A DNA stretch of 64,000 nucleotides from Campylobacter sp. (lineage in GTDB: Bacteria > Campylobacterota > Campylobacteria > Campylobacterales > Campylobacteraceae): NCBI RefSeq assembly GCF_019423325.1, contig NZ_JAHZBQ010000002.1:518805-582804 (forward strand), written 5' to 3'. Positions 33,182-42,955 of the stretch are shown here, one piece after another. Below the pieces are notes generated by a model. It was not told the DNA's origin. It searched no databases and was given only the letters and a program-made list of their open reading frames with translations. The position numbers were made by a program, and so were the translations under genes. Positions within the stretch are counted from its first letter, which is position 1, and the number at the start of each line of letters is the position of its first letter.

Positions 33182-36100
33182 ATGAGAAAGCTAAATTTCA
33201 AAGGAGCCCATGTGCTGTCTGCAGCAGTTTGCGCCGTGCTATTTACAAATGTCTGTGAAGCACAGTATATAGAACCCGGCAAAGTAGGCGATATAAAAAG
33301 CTGGGAGACGGACGAGTATAAAGCATACTGGGGTCTAAGTAGCATGAACGCATCGGTAGCCTACGCCAAAGGTGCCACCGGTAGAGATGTAAAACTGGGC
33401 GTAGTCGATTCGGGCATGCTTTTAAGTCATCAAGAATTCGCAGGAGGCAGGGTTACGGGGGCGACCGCGAAGGGCGAGTACTCCAAAGACGGCATGCGTT
33501 ACCCAGACGCAGAATTCGGCAACGCGCCCTTTAAACAAAAAGGCAGCGACGAAAAAGACAAGATGGACAAGGGCGAATTCAAAAAAGGACAAAAATTTGA
33601 AACTAACGGCGATTGGATAGCTGGCATAAACGACTCACATGGTACTCACGTAGGAGGTACGATAGGAGCCAATCGCGACGGGAGCGGCACGCACGGAGTG
33701 GCATGGGAGTCGAGATTATACTCCGGAAATACGGGCGGAAACGACGGCATGACCTACGGTCCAAATCAAGACTACGGATACTTCTATGCCGTATATAACG
33801 AGCTTGCTAAATTGGGCGTAAGAGCGATAAATAATAGTTGGGGATCAAACAGAAGAGTAAATTCCTCCTATCCGGGCGCGGAAGGTTACAGCGGGATCCC
33901 CGGTACGGCGGCTAATCCTACTAAGCCTAATCATCATCTATACCTCAAAGATATAGATACCGCTAAAAAAGCTTATTATCAATTTGTAGCGGGCGGCCAA
34001 AAAAGCTTCATAGACGCCGCATACGAAGTCGCTAAAAAATACAGAATAATCCAAGTCTTTACCGCGGGTAATAGAGACGGCATGGAGGAGTCCTACACAA
34101 GGGCGATGCTGCCGTATTTTCGCCCCGATGCGGAAAAGCTATGGCTAAACGTAACGGGACAGACCGATAGCAATACTCAAAGATTTAACACCGCGGGGCA
34201 TTCGAAATGGTGGACCATAGCAGCACCGGGAGTGAAAGTAAAATCCTCTATCGTGGACGTCAAGACGGGCAAAGCAGGATACGCTTCTTGGGGCGGCACG
34301 TCGATGGCGGCGCCTCACGTAACGGGAGCTTTGGGCGTCATAATGTCTAGATATAGCTATATGACGAACGAACAAGCAAGAGACGTCTTGCTAACGACGG
34401 CGAGACAGACGAAGTATTCGTTCAAAAAGGGCGATACTAGCAGGCTTTCGGGCTGGACGAGCGAGCTCGGAGTGCCCGATAAAAGGTGGGGCTGGGGCAT
34501 AGTAGATCTCGGCAAGGCGATGTTCGGACCGGGTCAGTTTCTAGGGAAATTCGACGTAAATATGGACGTAGATGACGTCTGGTCCAACGACATCTCGGAC
34601 AAGGCGATAAAATTTAGAAAGACCGAGGACGATGCGGATGCGGCGGCTTGGGCGGCGCGCAAAGCACAGCTCGATGCTAAGGGCGGAAATTTGACCGCAG
34701 AAGAAAGAGCCGAATACAACGTAGAGCTAGCCAGAGAGCAAGCGCGAGCGCATAGAGCGGCGGAAGGCTATAAAGGAACGCTGATAAAAAGAGGCGGCGG
34801 CACGCTAACGCTTGCGGGCGATAACACCTACAGCGGCGATACGATCATAAAAGGCGGGCAGATCACGGCGCTAAATCAGTCTTTAAAAAACAGCAAGGTG
34901 ACCGTAGAAAACGGCGGCGCCTTGAAGATCAAAAAGAGCTTAACCGTCCAAGAGGTCAAAACCGACGTATTCAATAAGCCGAAAGAATTCGTAAATAAAA
35001 CCAGAACCGCCACCTCAGATACCGTCACGGCGACGATAAAGCAAGGCGGCAGATACGTCGTATCGCACGCGGGCATAGTCGGCATGTCTTCGGCAGGAGC
35101 TACGAATTTGAACCTCACGTTTGAAAAAAATTCCATCGTAGATCTAGAAAATCCTCTTTTCGAAGATGCGCAAAAGATATATAAAGACCCCGCAAAATCG
35201 AAGAAGTACTGGGTAGAGGGCAGTTTCAAAGGCTACGATCAGACGATCCTAGGAAAATACGCGTTTTTTGATTTAGTAAGAAATTTTAACGACTCCAAGC
35301 TGGAGCTTACTTTCAAAAAGGGCAGCAAGGGCATGGTGGATTTCGCAAAGGGCAAAAATCAAAAACTGATCGCCGCCGCGATAGAGGGCTCGAGCAATCA
35401 GCCCGCTTTAATGAGCGTTTTTAGAAGCAGACCTGCGGTGCGAACGAGCGATCTATATAGAAATTTCATCTTCGCTACGCCGCAGCAAGCCTCCGACACG
35501 CTAAAAACGTTCGCGAACGAGGCAAATTTCGTTGCGCAAAACGCGGCCGTGATCGATAACGTACTGATCCGAAACGCTGTCTTAAGCCGCAAAAGAAATG
35601 TTAACGCGCTAAGCATGGATGAAGAGACGGGGATCAACTTCTGGGCGAACACCGCGGGAAACGTCATGAAATTTAGCTCGGATGAGGGAAGCGGAAATTT
35701 CAAATCCACCTCCGTGACGCAGCTCGTCGGCCTAGACGGCGCGCTGAGTGAAAACTTAAGACTGGGAGCCGTAGTGGGCGTGGGAAAAACCAAGACCAAA
35801 GAAGACGGCAGCAGGGAGTTTGATCACACGAACAGACACGCAGGACTTTACGCGCAGGTAGGCTTAGAGACCGTCAAATTTGATCTAGGCGCTGTATATA
35901 CGGACATAAAACGCAAAAAGACCGGCAGCTCCACGATAGTGCAACACACCGCTAACAACGGCGCTAAGAGCAATGAAAAGCTCATAAATATGTTTGCTAG
36001 CGCGACATACGGCGGCTTTAACGGCGAAAATTTCGAGATAAATCCGTATTTGGGCATCTCTCGCATCTACGCTAGAACGGGCGGCATGAGCGAAAATGTG

Positions 36101-36448
36101 GGCCCGTTCGTGATGAGCACGGATAAAAAATCTAGAAACATGAATATCCTAACGGCGGGCATCAGTCCGAGCGTGCCGTTTAAAATAGGTGGCATGAGCT
36201 CGTCCGCACAGCTCGATCTAGCCTACAATAGATTTTTCGGCGACACGAGACCGGGCGCGGGAGTGAATGTCGCAAACGCAGGATACGTGGATCTAGAGGG
36301 CAAAGAGCTTAGAGACTTCGTCACCGCGGGCGTGGGCGTAGAGACTATGATATTTAAAAACACGAGCCTTAGGCTATCGTACACCGGCGCGTTCGGAAAC
36401 GACGTGAAATCAAATAGCCTAAACGCCAAGATCGAGGCTTCGTTTTAA
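33182..36448 (+). CDS. S8-family serine protease autotransporter
   Basis: This 1088-residue protein has a signal peptide (to about residue 27, CEA). A subtilisin domain (about 50-460) has the triad D76 (VVDSGM), H153 (DSHGTHVGG) and S374 (GGTSMAAPH), with the oxyanion Asn likely in AINNSWGS. A PATR-type repeat (GGGTLTLAGDNTYSGDTIIK, near 537) starts the passenger stalk. The last 280 residues form an autotransporter beta-barrel ending in Phe. The protease is thus displayed on or released from the cell surface. It stands alone between a strong promoter and a long hairpin. Substrate unknown; host proteins are likely by analogy. Confidence 0.9.
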   Translation: MRKLNFKGAHVLSAAVCAVLFTNVCEAQYIEPGKVGDIKSWETDEYKAYWGLSSMNASVAYAKGATGRDVKLGVVDSGMLLSHQEFAGGRVTGATAKGEYSKDGMRYPDAEFGNAPFKQKGSDEKDKMDKGEFKKGQKFETNGDWIAGINDSHGTHVGGTIGANRDGSGTHGVAWESRLYSGNTGGNDGMTYGPNQDYGYFYAVYNELAKLGVRAINNSWGSNRRVNSSYPGAEGYSGIPGTAANPTKPNHHLYLKDIDTAKKAYYQFVAGGQKSFIDAAYEVAKKYRIIQVFTAGNRDGMEESYTRAMLPYFRPDAEKLWLNVTGQTDSNTQRFNTAGHSKWWTIAAPGVKVKSSIVDVKTGKAGYASWGGTSMAAPHVTGALGVIMSRYSYMTNEQARDVLLTTARQTKYSFKKGDTSRLSGWTSELGVPDKRWGWGIVDLGKAMFGPGQFLGKFDVNMDVDDVWSNDISDKAIKFRKTEDDADAAAWAARKAQLDAKGGNLTAEERAEYNVELAREQARAHRAAEGYKGTLIKRGGGTLTLAGDNTYSGDTIIKGGQITALNQSLKNSKVTVENGGALKIKKSLTVQEVKTDVFNKPKEFVNKTRTATSDTVTATIKQGGRYVVSHAGIVGMSSAGATNLNLTFEKNSIVDLENPLFEDAQKIYKDPAKSKKYWVEGSFKGYDQTILGKYAFFDLVRNFNDSKLELTFKKGSKGMVDFAKGKNQKLIAAAIEGSSNQPALMSVFRSRPAVRTSDLYRNFIFATPQQASDTLKTFANEANFVAQNAAVIDNVLIRNAVLSRKRNVNALSMDEETGINFWANTAGNVMKFSSDEGSGNFKSTSVTQLVGLDGALSENLRLGAVVGVGKTKTKEDGSREFDHTNRHAGLYAQVGLETVKFDLGAVYTDIKRKKTGSSTIVQHTANNGAKSNEKLINMFASATYGGFNGENFEINPYLGISRIYARTGGMSENVGPFVMSTDKKSRNMNILTAGISPSVPFKIGGMSSSAQLDLAYNRFFGDTRPGAGVNVANAGYVDLEGKELRDFVTAGVGVETMIFKNTSLRLSYTGAFGNDVKSNSLNAKIEASF

Positions 36449-36472
36449 CCCGCTTCGCCCGGCTGCAAAGCG

Positions 36473-36503
36473 GCGGGCTAGAGTAAAATTTACTTTAGCC
36501 CGC
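36473..36503 (+). terminator. Long hairpin after the autotransporter gene
   Basis: GCGGGCTA at 36473 pairs through a 13- to 15-bp stem with TAGCCCGC ending at 36503; the stem includes one G-T pair and a very small loop. It probably stops the autotransporter transcript. Confidence 0.6.
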
Positions 36504-37031
36504 GCGGCACTTGAAATTTTAAAATTTAACCGCAGCAAAATACACATAAAATCGCTAAACTGCGATATTTGCGTAGCTAGAGAAAGGCGAAGAGCCTATT
36601 TTAATGCAATCTCGACATAAATTATTTCTGCAAGACGAAGCGCCGAGCCCGTCAAGCGCTTTTGCGGACGGAGTGATCAAAAACATAGACAAGATAAATT
36701 TAGCCGCATATCCTATCGCACAATGAGTTTTGAAATTTCACGGGGGCGAATTTCACTTTTAAAATGGCAATGTGAGCCAAAGCGGCAAAAATCGCAAAGA
36801 TAAGGCGCCCGCCGAAACCTTAAAAGCAGGTCCCGTAAAACTAAATTTTATTCTTTGCGAGCACATGCACGACCGACGCAAATAACGACACTTTTTGCAA
36901 CAATAAAATTCTAAATCTAGGCTTTTGTAGAGGAAAATTTTTAATTTTATTCGTATTAAAATTTAGGCTAGGAAAGCAATTTAACAGATGCTTTCAAACA
37001 TCGTTGAATATAAAGGGATTTTGAATACAAG
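36504..37031. other. Gap between autotransporter and integrated element
   Basis: No supported gene. A 40-codon frame at 36604-36726 (MQSRHKLFLQDEAPSPSSAF) has no clear ribosome-binding site and no recognisable relatives. The base composition falls towards AT at the right end, where the attachment site begins. Confidence 0.45.
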
Positions 37032-37051
37032 TGGCTCCGGATGCTGGATTC
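37032..37051. repeat. Left attachment site (attL core)
   Basis: These 20 bp are identical to the 3' end of tRNA-Asn at 43587-43606. The bases further left (AAAGGGATTTT, 37013 onward) also resemble those left of the tRNA copy (43566 onward). Confidence 0.82.
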
Positions 37052-37167
37052 AAAAATATATAATTCTTAAACACTCCAAAATACTCTAAAAAGCCCTATA
37101 ATACGCTATTTAATAGCTTAAGCATATTCTAAGTTACACTAGAATATCATGCATTTTTGCAAATTTT

Positions 37168-37190
37168 GGGAACAAATAGGGAACAAATTT
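37168..37190 (+). repeat. Tandem 11-bp repeat, left end of element
   Basis: Two copies of AGGGAACAAAT (the first lacking its leading A) lie just upstream of the integrase start. The same 23-bp arrangement recurs at 43490-43512 inside the right end, in the same orientation. Position and pairing suggest arm-type integrase binding sites. Confidence 0.7.
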
Positions 37191-37200
37191 AGGGGATATT

Positions 37201-38356
37201 ATGGCAGGAAAACTTAAAAATTACAACTCATCGTTCGGAGTCAATAAATATCCAGGAATTTTCTTTAATAATCTAGCCAACGGCGACGTAGTTTTTTATA
37301 TGAGAGTTACGCTTGAGGGTAAAAAGGCCAACATTAAAATTGGATCAAAATCCGAAGGCGTAAATATAACCTACACATATAACAAAAAGAAAGAATTCGA
37401 CGCCAAACAAAGAAACGGAGAGCTTCCCGATAGCATATCTAAAAAAATAGCAGCCAAAAACAACAAAATCTCGCCTAAATTTGACGAAATCGCAGACGCC
37501 TTTTTTAGTTTTAAACTAGAAAAAGAACCGAGCAACGCCGTCAACATAAAAGAGCAAAGGCGAGATTACGAAATTTACCATAAGGATAAGTTAGGGGGTC
37601 TAACTACGACGCAGATAACACCTTAGACGATAAACAAGCATCATAAAGATATCTCTCAAATCATCTCCCCTAAAACCAAACGTAAATTATCGCAATCTCG
37701 CATCAATGCCATAATGGGTATAGTTAGGACGATTTTTAATCACGCCATAAAAGTAGGCCTAATTAATCACATTAGCCCATACAAGATAGAACTAAAAAAG
37801 CCAAATAACAAGCGGGAGAGATTTTTGGAGCTTGTAGAGATAGAGCTTTTGCGCAAAGAAGTAGCAAGTAAAGAAGACTTTGCGTTAGAGCTATTCGTGG
37901 AGCTGGCTTTATGCACAGGAGCTAGGTTGGAGGGAATTTTAAACATCAAGAAAAAGGATTTAGCACTATCCACTAAATCAGTTACTATAAGCGATTTTAA
38001 GACAAAGAGCACTTATGCTGGATTTTTAAGCAAAAAAGCGTTAGGAATGATAAATCAAATTTATACCGCCCTGTCTCCGAACGACTCTTTGGTAAATAAA
38101 CCAAAAGCTACTATTCAAAACGTCTTACAGCCGTTACTTAATAAGCTCTTTAATCAAAATTGATATAAGCGACGCAACCAATAGAGTAGTAATCCATACC
38201 CTTAGGCATACGTTCGCTTCGCATCTTACTATAAAAGACACTCCGATACTAACGATAAAAAAGCTAATGAATCACTCCGATATCAATCATACTCTAAGAT
38301 ACGCTAAACTAATGCCGGACAGCGGACGAGAGATGGTGGAATCTTTGTATGAGTAG
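37201..38356 (+). pseudogene. Tyrosine recombinase/integrase, disrupted
   Basis: The frame from ATG 37201 stops at TAG 37624-37626, continues in the same frame to 38163 (HKDISQIISPKTKRKLSQS and on), and needs a one-base shift near 38158 to reach the C-terminus ending at 38356. Joined, it gives about 385 residues of a phage-type integrase. It has an arm-binding N-terminus, a core-binding region and catalytic Arg in CTGARLEGIL, HTLRHTF (HxxR), MNHSDIN and the Tyr in LRYAKLM. All catalytic residues survive, so the breaks look recent. It lies next to the left attachment site, as is usual. Confidence 0.82.
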
Positions 38357-38455
38357 GTTTATATCAAGTTGTTTATTCAGCAATAAGCATATAAAACAAA
38401 CTGCATTTTATATCATATATGGTATAATAAGATTTAGTCGTATAAAAGGGTTACG

Positions 38456-38785
38456 ATGTGGAGCGTAGAATTTGCAAACGAAGCCATAAAAGACGAGTTC
38501 TTGGAGCTGCCGACCGGACTTAGACAAAGAGGCTATAAAATGTTCGAGCTCTTAGAGGCTAGGGGTAATACCTTGGGAGAGCCGTACACTAAAAGCATAA
38601 AAGACGGGCTGTTCGAGATACGCATAAAGTCGGATGAAGGAATAGCTAGAAGCATATATTGTTATGAAATCGGCAAAAGAATAATAATCCTACTAACTTT
38701 TGTTAAAAAAACACAAAAGACGCCTAAAAGTATACTAAATTTGGCAGAACAAAGATTAAAGGAGTTTAAAGATGGGAACCGTTAA
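38456..38785 (+). CDS. RelE/HigB-type toxin (Gp49-like)
   Basis: This 109-residue protein matches the phage-derived Gp49-like/HigB branch of the RelE-ParE fold. The N-terminus reads WSVEFANEAIKDEFLELP, with ELLEARGNTLGEPYTKSI, then DGLFEIRIK and RIIILLTFVKKTQKTPKS. Such toxins cut mRNA on the ribosome. The antitoxin gene overlaps its end by 14 bp, toxin first, as in HigBA. The pair is likely to stabilise the integrated element. Confidence 0.83.
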   Translation: MWSVEFANEAIKDEFLELPTGLRQRGYKMFELLEARGNTLGEPYTKSIKDGLFEIRIKSDEGIARSIYCYEIGKRIIILLTFVKKTQKTPKSILNLAEQRLKEFKDGNR

Positions 38786-39044
38786 TTTTAGAGAAGTTTT
38801 AAAAGAGGAGCTAAAAAATCCGGAATTTAAAGCGCAATATGATGCGCTGGAGGACGAATATAAAGCCATAGAAGCTTTGATAGACGCTAGAAACGAGGCT
38901 GGACTAACTCAAAGCGAGGTAGCCAAAAGGATGGGCATAACCCAATCAGCCGTAGCTAGAATAGAAAGTGGAGCCTATAATATCAAGTATAAAACATTCT
39001 TTAACTACATAAAAGCTTGCGGCAAAAGAGTGGCGATAGTTTAA
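38772..39044 (+). CDS. HigA-like XRE-family antitoxin
   Basis: This 90-residue protein has a C-terminal helix-turn-helix (LTQSEVAKRMGITQSAVARI, about residues 43-62) and a helical N-terminus for toxin binding. It overlaps the toxin gene and probably represses the shared promoter, with the AT-rich operator ahead of 38456. AAAGGAG lies upstream within the toxin gene. Confidence 0.83.
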   Translation: MGTVNFREVLKEELKNPEFKAQYDALEDEYKAIEALIDARNEAGLTQSEVAKRMGITQSAVARIESGAYNIKYKTFFNYIKACGKRVAIV

Positions 39045-39400
39045 GCAAGATTAATTATCTAATAAATGTTCAAACCAATGCAGAAGAAAAAATATTAAGC
39101 TTTGTCGGTTCTCAAGACAGGGTTCTTGCGGATACGATAGTTAAGATTTGGAAAAATAAGGCTCTTATAACATGGACATATTTATAACACGATAAAATCG
39201 AGATTTTTAATACGACCACAAAAATGAATACGGCTATATTATAGCGATGCTTGTTTTATTAAATAATCTTAAACCCGTACAAAATGCTCTTCTTTTTGAT
39301 TCTTATTTCTTGCTCAAAAACAATCTCTACTTTAATATTCATTTTAATAAACTATTAATATTTAAGATGCTAAAATCCGCCATTATTACGCAAGGCAAAT
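39045..39400. other. Gap in the element with a gene fragment
   Basis: An open frame without a start (about 39060-39185) reads LSFVGSQDRVLADTIVKIWK and ends TWTYL. It looks like the tail of a lost gene; I do not recognise it. The rest (39190-39400) is AT-rich and includes ATTAAT-type words that could be Fur sites for the iron genes downstream. Confidence 0.35.
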
Positions 39401-40513
39401 GTGTCAAGGATGGTCTTTAAGCAGATGAATTTTAAAAAACTCATATATAAAATCCACACTTATATCTCTCTTATATTTTGTATCCCGTTTATCATCGTAT
39501 GTCTTAGCGGCTCTTTGCTCGTTTATAAAGATGAGATAAATAACATTTTAGCCTCAGCCGCAGTAAATATCTCGCCATCTCACCGCGTCGGGCAAAATTT
39601 AAGATTAGGATTTGACGAGCTTAGGCGGATCATAAGCGCTAAATTCCCTGACTACGAGATAGTCGGCTGGAATATCGATAAAAATCCCCAAAAGAGCGAT
39701 AAAATTTGGCTCATAAAGCATAACGACAAGGAATGGGAATACATCTATCTTGACGCATTTAGCGGTGAGATAAAAAGTGGGCCTACGCCACATGACAGCG
39801 GCTTTATGGGCGTGCTGGCCGAGCTACATGAAAATTTACTATTTGAAGAACGCGGTCAGATTTTTGTCGGTATCGTCGGAGTGATCGCCTTTGTCATCGT
39901 ACTTAGCGGCTTTATCGTTTACCGAAATTTTTGGAAAAGTTTATTTAAGCTGCGTTTTGCCAAGCTGGCCGTTTTTATGAGCGATATACATAAATTTATC
40001 GGAGTTTTTTCGACGCCTATAATGCTCATCATCGCTCTTAGTGGGGCTTGGTGGGAGCTTAGGTTTTTATTTTCTAAACCCTTTGATACGAGCGAATTTA
40101 CGATAAACGCTGAAATTTACAACAAAAATCTATCGCTTGATGAGATCGTGCGAAAAGCTAAAACCGATCTGCCAAATTTCGAGCTTCACTATATATCTTT
40201 GCCTTTTTGTAACGCAGCGGACATATCGCTCTTTGGCTACAAAAAGGGGCAAAATTTCTTATACAACGAGCACTCCAGCATGCTCACATACAGCAGGCAA
40301 AATGGTAGTTTGCTACAGGTAAAGGATATAGACGATGCAAATTTCGAGGAGCGATTTTTGGCTACGTTTAGAAAAGCTCACTTTGGCTACTACAACCAGA
40401 TCACGAAATTCATCTGGTTTCTCGTCGGTCTCACGCCGCTTATTTTGAGCGTTTCAGGGATATATCTATGGATAAAAAGATCAAATTTTAAAAGGAGAAA
40501 AAATGAAAGGTAA
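39401..40513 (+). CDS. PepSY-domain inner-membrane protein (siderophore/iron associated)
   Basis: This 370-residue protein is of the PepSY-TM family. It has a membrane helix near the start (YISLIFCIPFIIVCLSGSLL) with a His preceding it (IHTY), a periplasmic PepSY-like region, membrane helices near 155-175 and 200-220 (IHKFIGVFSTPIMLIIALSG) and one at the end. ATG 39425 (MNFKKLIYKIHTYIS) is an alternative start that fits the family length better. Such proteins accompany TonB-dependent siderophore receptors and may reduce or release iron. The 3' end overlaps the next receptor remnant by 11 bp, so the two were once translationally coupled. Confidence 0.78.
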   Translation: MSRMVFKQMNFKKLIYKIHTYISLIFCIPFIIVCLSGSLLVYKDEINNILASAAVNISPSHRVGQNLRLGFDELRRIISAKFPDYEIVGWNIDKNPQKSDKIWLIKHNDKEWEYIYLDAFSGEIKSGPTPHDSGFMGVLAELHENLLFEERGQIFVGIVGVIAFVIVLSGFIVYRNFWKSLFKLRFAKLAVFMSDIHKFIGVFSTPIMLIIALSGAWWELRFLFSKPFDTSEFTINAEIYNKNLSLDEIVRKAKTDLPNFELHYISLPFCNAADISLFGYKKGQNFLYNEHSSMLTYSRQNGSLLQVKDIDDANFEERFLATFRKAHFGYYNQITKFIWFLVGLTPLILSVSGIYLWIKRSNFKRRKNER

Positions 40514-40762
40514 AATTCTACTTTCAAGCATGGTGGCTCTAAATTTGTTGCCGATAGCGCAAATTTTAGCGAGTGAAACAAAGAATTTAGAAACGGTCGA
40601 GATCACGAGCGAGGATTTGGCTATAAGGTCGGCAAGAATTTTGACATCCAGCTAAATATCGATAATGTGTTCAATAAAAAATATTACGAAGGCATCGGAA
40701 ACAACAAAATGGTTTATGGCGATCCGCGGATATTTAACCTAAGCTTTACGTATAGCTTCTAA
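40503..40762 (+). pseudogene. Internally deleted TonB-dependent siderophore receptor
   Basis: It opens with a receptor signal peptide (MKGKILLSSMVALNLLPIAQ) and about 15 more residues. It then jumps, out of frame, to the last 48 residues of a receptor (GKNFDIQLNIDNVFNKKYYE to FTYSF). Both ends closely match the intact receptor that follows at 40785 (MKGEILLSAAAL; GENFDIQLNIDNVFDKQYYE). About 650 codons are missing. It is an ancient or recent tandem duplicate that collapsed. Confidence 0.88.
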
Positions 40763-40784
40763 ATTTAGCCATAAAGGAGGATAG

Positions 40785-42905
40785 ATGAAGGGTGAAATTT
40801 TACTTTCGGCGGCGGCTTTAAATTTGCTGTTTGCGGTGGAAATTTTAGCCAAAGAGGCGGCGCTGGGGACTATCGATGTGGTGGGCAAGATGCGTCATGA
40901 TGAGAGGGATTATAGCGCAAAGGAGCTGGTAAAGGGCACGACGAGGCTAAATTTAACGGCTCGGCAAACGCCACAATCAGTAGATGTCATAACCGAGGCT
41001 AAACTAAAAGATATGAATATCAAAGACTACCAAACGCTGCTAGCCAACATCCCGGGCGTAACGCTAAATCGTATGGACGAGACCATACGACCGATGTCAA
41101 GGGGCTTTTTTATAGATTATTATCTCATCGACTCGATGCCTAGCCTTGGTGGCTTTGGGCTGGAGGCTACCGATATGAGCATGATAGCGTATGATCGCGT
41201 CGAGGTCGTGCGCGGTGCGAACGGACTACTTGCAGGTGCTGGCAATCCTGCAGCAAGCCTAAATTTCATCCGTAAAAGAGCGGACTCGAAGAAGCTGACC
41301 GGTAGCCTTGGCGTAGAAGCCGGCTCGTATGATAAATACGGCGTATATGGCGACGTGCAAACTCCGATCACTGCTGATGGCGACGTGAGAGCTAGGCTAG
41401 CCTTCATAAAAGAAAAGGCGGGCTCGTATATGGACTTTCACAAGCGTGAAAATTTATCTCTTTATGGCGTTGTCGATAGCGATATAGGCGATAGCTCATG
41501 GCTTAGCCTAGGGGCTTCGTATCAAGATCTCAAGCGTCGAGGCATCAGATATGGCGGCATGCCCGCTTTTTACACGGATGATAGCTTGGTAAAATTTTCC
41601 AGAAAGAGGATATTCTCTCAGCCTTGGACGAAGTGGGATATAAAAACGCTCGATCTTTACGCTGATTTTAGGCATTATATAGGCGAAGACGCAAGCGTGA
41701 ATCTCTCCTACTCCTATAAAAAGGTAAAAAGCGACATAAAGATGCTCTACTACGGCGGCAAGGTAAATCCAGATATGACGGGAGATAGCAACGATGTGCT
41801 GATCTGGGGGTCAAAAAACGACTCAGATATACATAACCTCGACGCTTACGCAAATTTGCCTTACGAGCTATTTGGCTTGGGGCATGAGTTTGTGATAGGT
41901 GCTATGTATAACAACTTTAATGAGGGCTCGTATAGGCTTACAAATTTTGATGATTACAAGGCGACCCCGGCAGGCATGGCGTATCTAGCGGATATGAAGG
42001 TGGATTTTGACAATCTGCATATTGACGACGTGGATATGCCCTATGTCGATCAGAAAAATCCGTCCAAAACCAAGCAAAGGGCGGTATATTTTGCCAATAA
42101 GCTCTCTTTGAGCGATGAGCTGAAATTTTTAGTCGGCACCAGGGTGAGCTACTATAAACGCAACCAAACCGTAGGCAATGTCGATCAAAAATTTACCCAT
42201 CAAATCACCCCGTATGTAGGACTGACCTATGACGTGGGGCAAAATCACACGCTTTACGCGAGCTACACGAGTATATTCAAGCCTCAAGACGTCAAAGACA
42301 TAAACGGCAAATATCTCGATCCGATCGAAGGCAAGGACTATGAGCTGGGCATAAAGGGCGAATACTTTGACGGAGCGCTGCAGGCGTCTTTTGGTGTTTT
42401 TAAAATCATCCAAGATAATGTCGGCGAAGCGACCGGAGAGCAGATAGGCTCGACCGGCGAGGACGCATACAAGGCAGCAAAGGGCGTGACTAGCAAGGGT
42501 TTTGAGCTCGATCTAAACGGCAAAGTGACTGACTATCTTACCTTAAGCTTTGGCCTAGCACACTTTCAAGCAAAGGATGCCGGCGGGAAGAAATTTAACA
42601 CAAACGCCGCAAGGACTAGTGCCGATCTCTTTGCCAAGTATGAATTTAGAGACTTTAGAGTGGGCGCCGGACTGGGATATAAGGGCAAGACCTACATCTA
42701 TAACGCCGATAACGATGTGACGATCACGCAAAAGCCGTATGCGCTGGTAGATTTGATGTTTGGCTACAAGATCGGCGAGAATTTCGACATCCAGCTAAAT
42801 ATCGATAATGTCTTTGACAAGCAATACTACGAGGGTATCGGTAGCGACGAGATGATCTACGGCGATGCTAGGACGTTTAACCTAAGCTTTACGTATAATT
42901 TTTAA
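40785..42905 (+). CDS. TonB-dependent siderophore receptor
   Basis: This 706-residue outer-membrane receptor has a signal peptide (to about 23), a plug domain with TRLNLTARQTPQSVDVITEA and YDRVEVVRGANGLLAGAGNP (typical of the ferrichrome/ferri-siderophore class), and a barrel ending in NLSFTYNF. AGGAGG lies ahead of the ATG. It follows the PepSY gene and a collapsed copy of itself, forming an iron-siderophore unit inside the element. It would depend on a TonB elsewhere, possibly the one at 2936-3709. The ligand cannot be told from sequence. Confidence 0.87.
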   Translation: MKGEILLSAAALNLLFAVEILAKEAALGTIDVVGKMRHDERDYSAKELVKGTTRLNLTARQTPQSVDVITEAKLKDMNIKDYQTLLANIPGVTLNRMDETIRPMSRGFFIDYYLIDSMPSLGGFGLEATDMSMIAYDRVEVVRGANGLLAGAGNPAASLNFIRKRADSKKLTGSLGVEAGSYDKYGVYGDVQTPITADGDVRARLAFIKEKAGSYMDFHKRENLSLYGVVDSDIGDSSWLSLGASYQDLKRRGIRYGGMPAFYTDDSLVKFSRKRIFSQPWTKWDIKTLDLYADFRHYIGEDASVNLSYSYKKVKSDIKMLYYGGKVNPDMTGDSNDVLIWGSKNDSDIHNLDAYANLPYELFGLGHEFVIGAMYNNFNEGSYRLTNFDDYKATPAGMAYLADMKVDFDNLHIDDVDMPYVDQKNPSKTKQRAVYFANKLSLSDELKFLVGTRVSYYKRNQTVGNVDQKFTHQITPYVGLTYDVGQNHTLYASYTSIFKPQDVKDINGKYLDPIEGKDYELGIKGEYFDGALQASFGVFKIIQDNVGEATGEQIGSTGEDAYKAAKGVTSKGFELDLNGKVTDYLTLSFGLAHFQAKDAGGKKFNTNAARTSADLFAKYEFRDFRVGAGLGYKGKTYIYNADNDVTITQKPYALVDLMFGYKIGENFDIQLNIDNVFDKQYYEGIGSDEMIYGDARTFNLSFTYNF

Positions 42906-42913
42906 ATTTAGCC

Positions 42914-42950
42914 TTTACCTTGCCGCTTAAATTTGCGGCGAGGTAAATTT
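42914..42950 (+). terminator. Terminator of the siderophore receptor
   Basis: A stem TTTACCTTGCCGC with GCGGCGAGGTAAA (one mismatch) and an 8-base loop lies just past the stop, followed by TTTAAAATTT. Confidence 0.65.
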
Positions 42951-42955
42951 AAAAT

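Noticed and set aside
36604..36726. Forty-codon frame after the autotransporter
   Set aside because: No ribosome-binding site and no resemblance to a known family; mentioned only as content of the gap.
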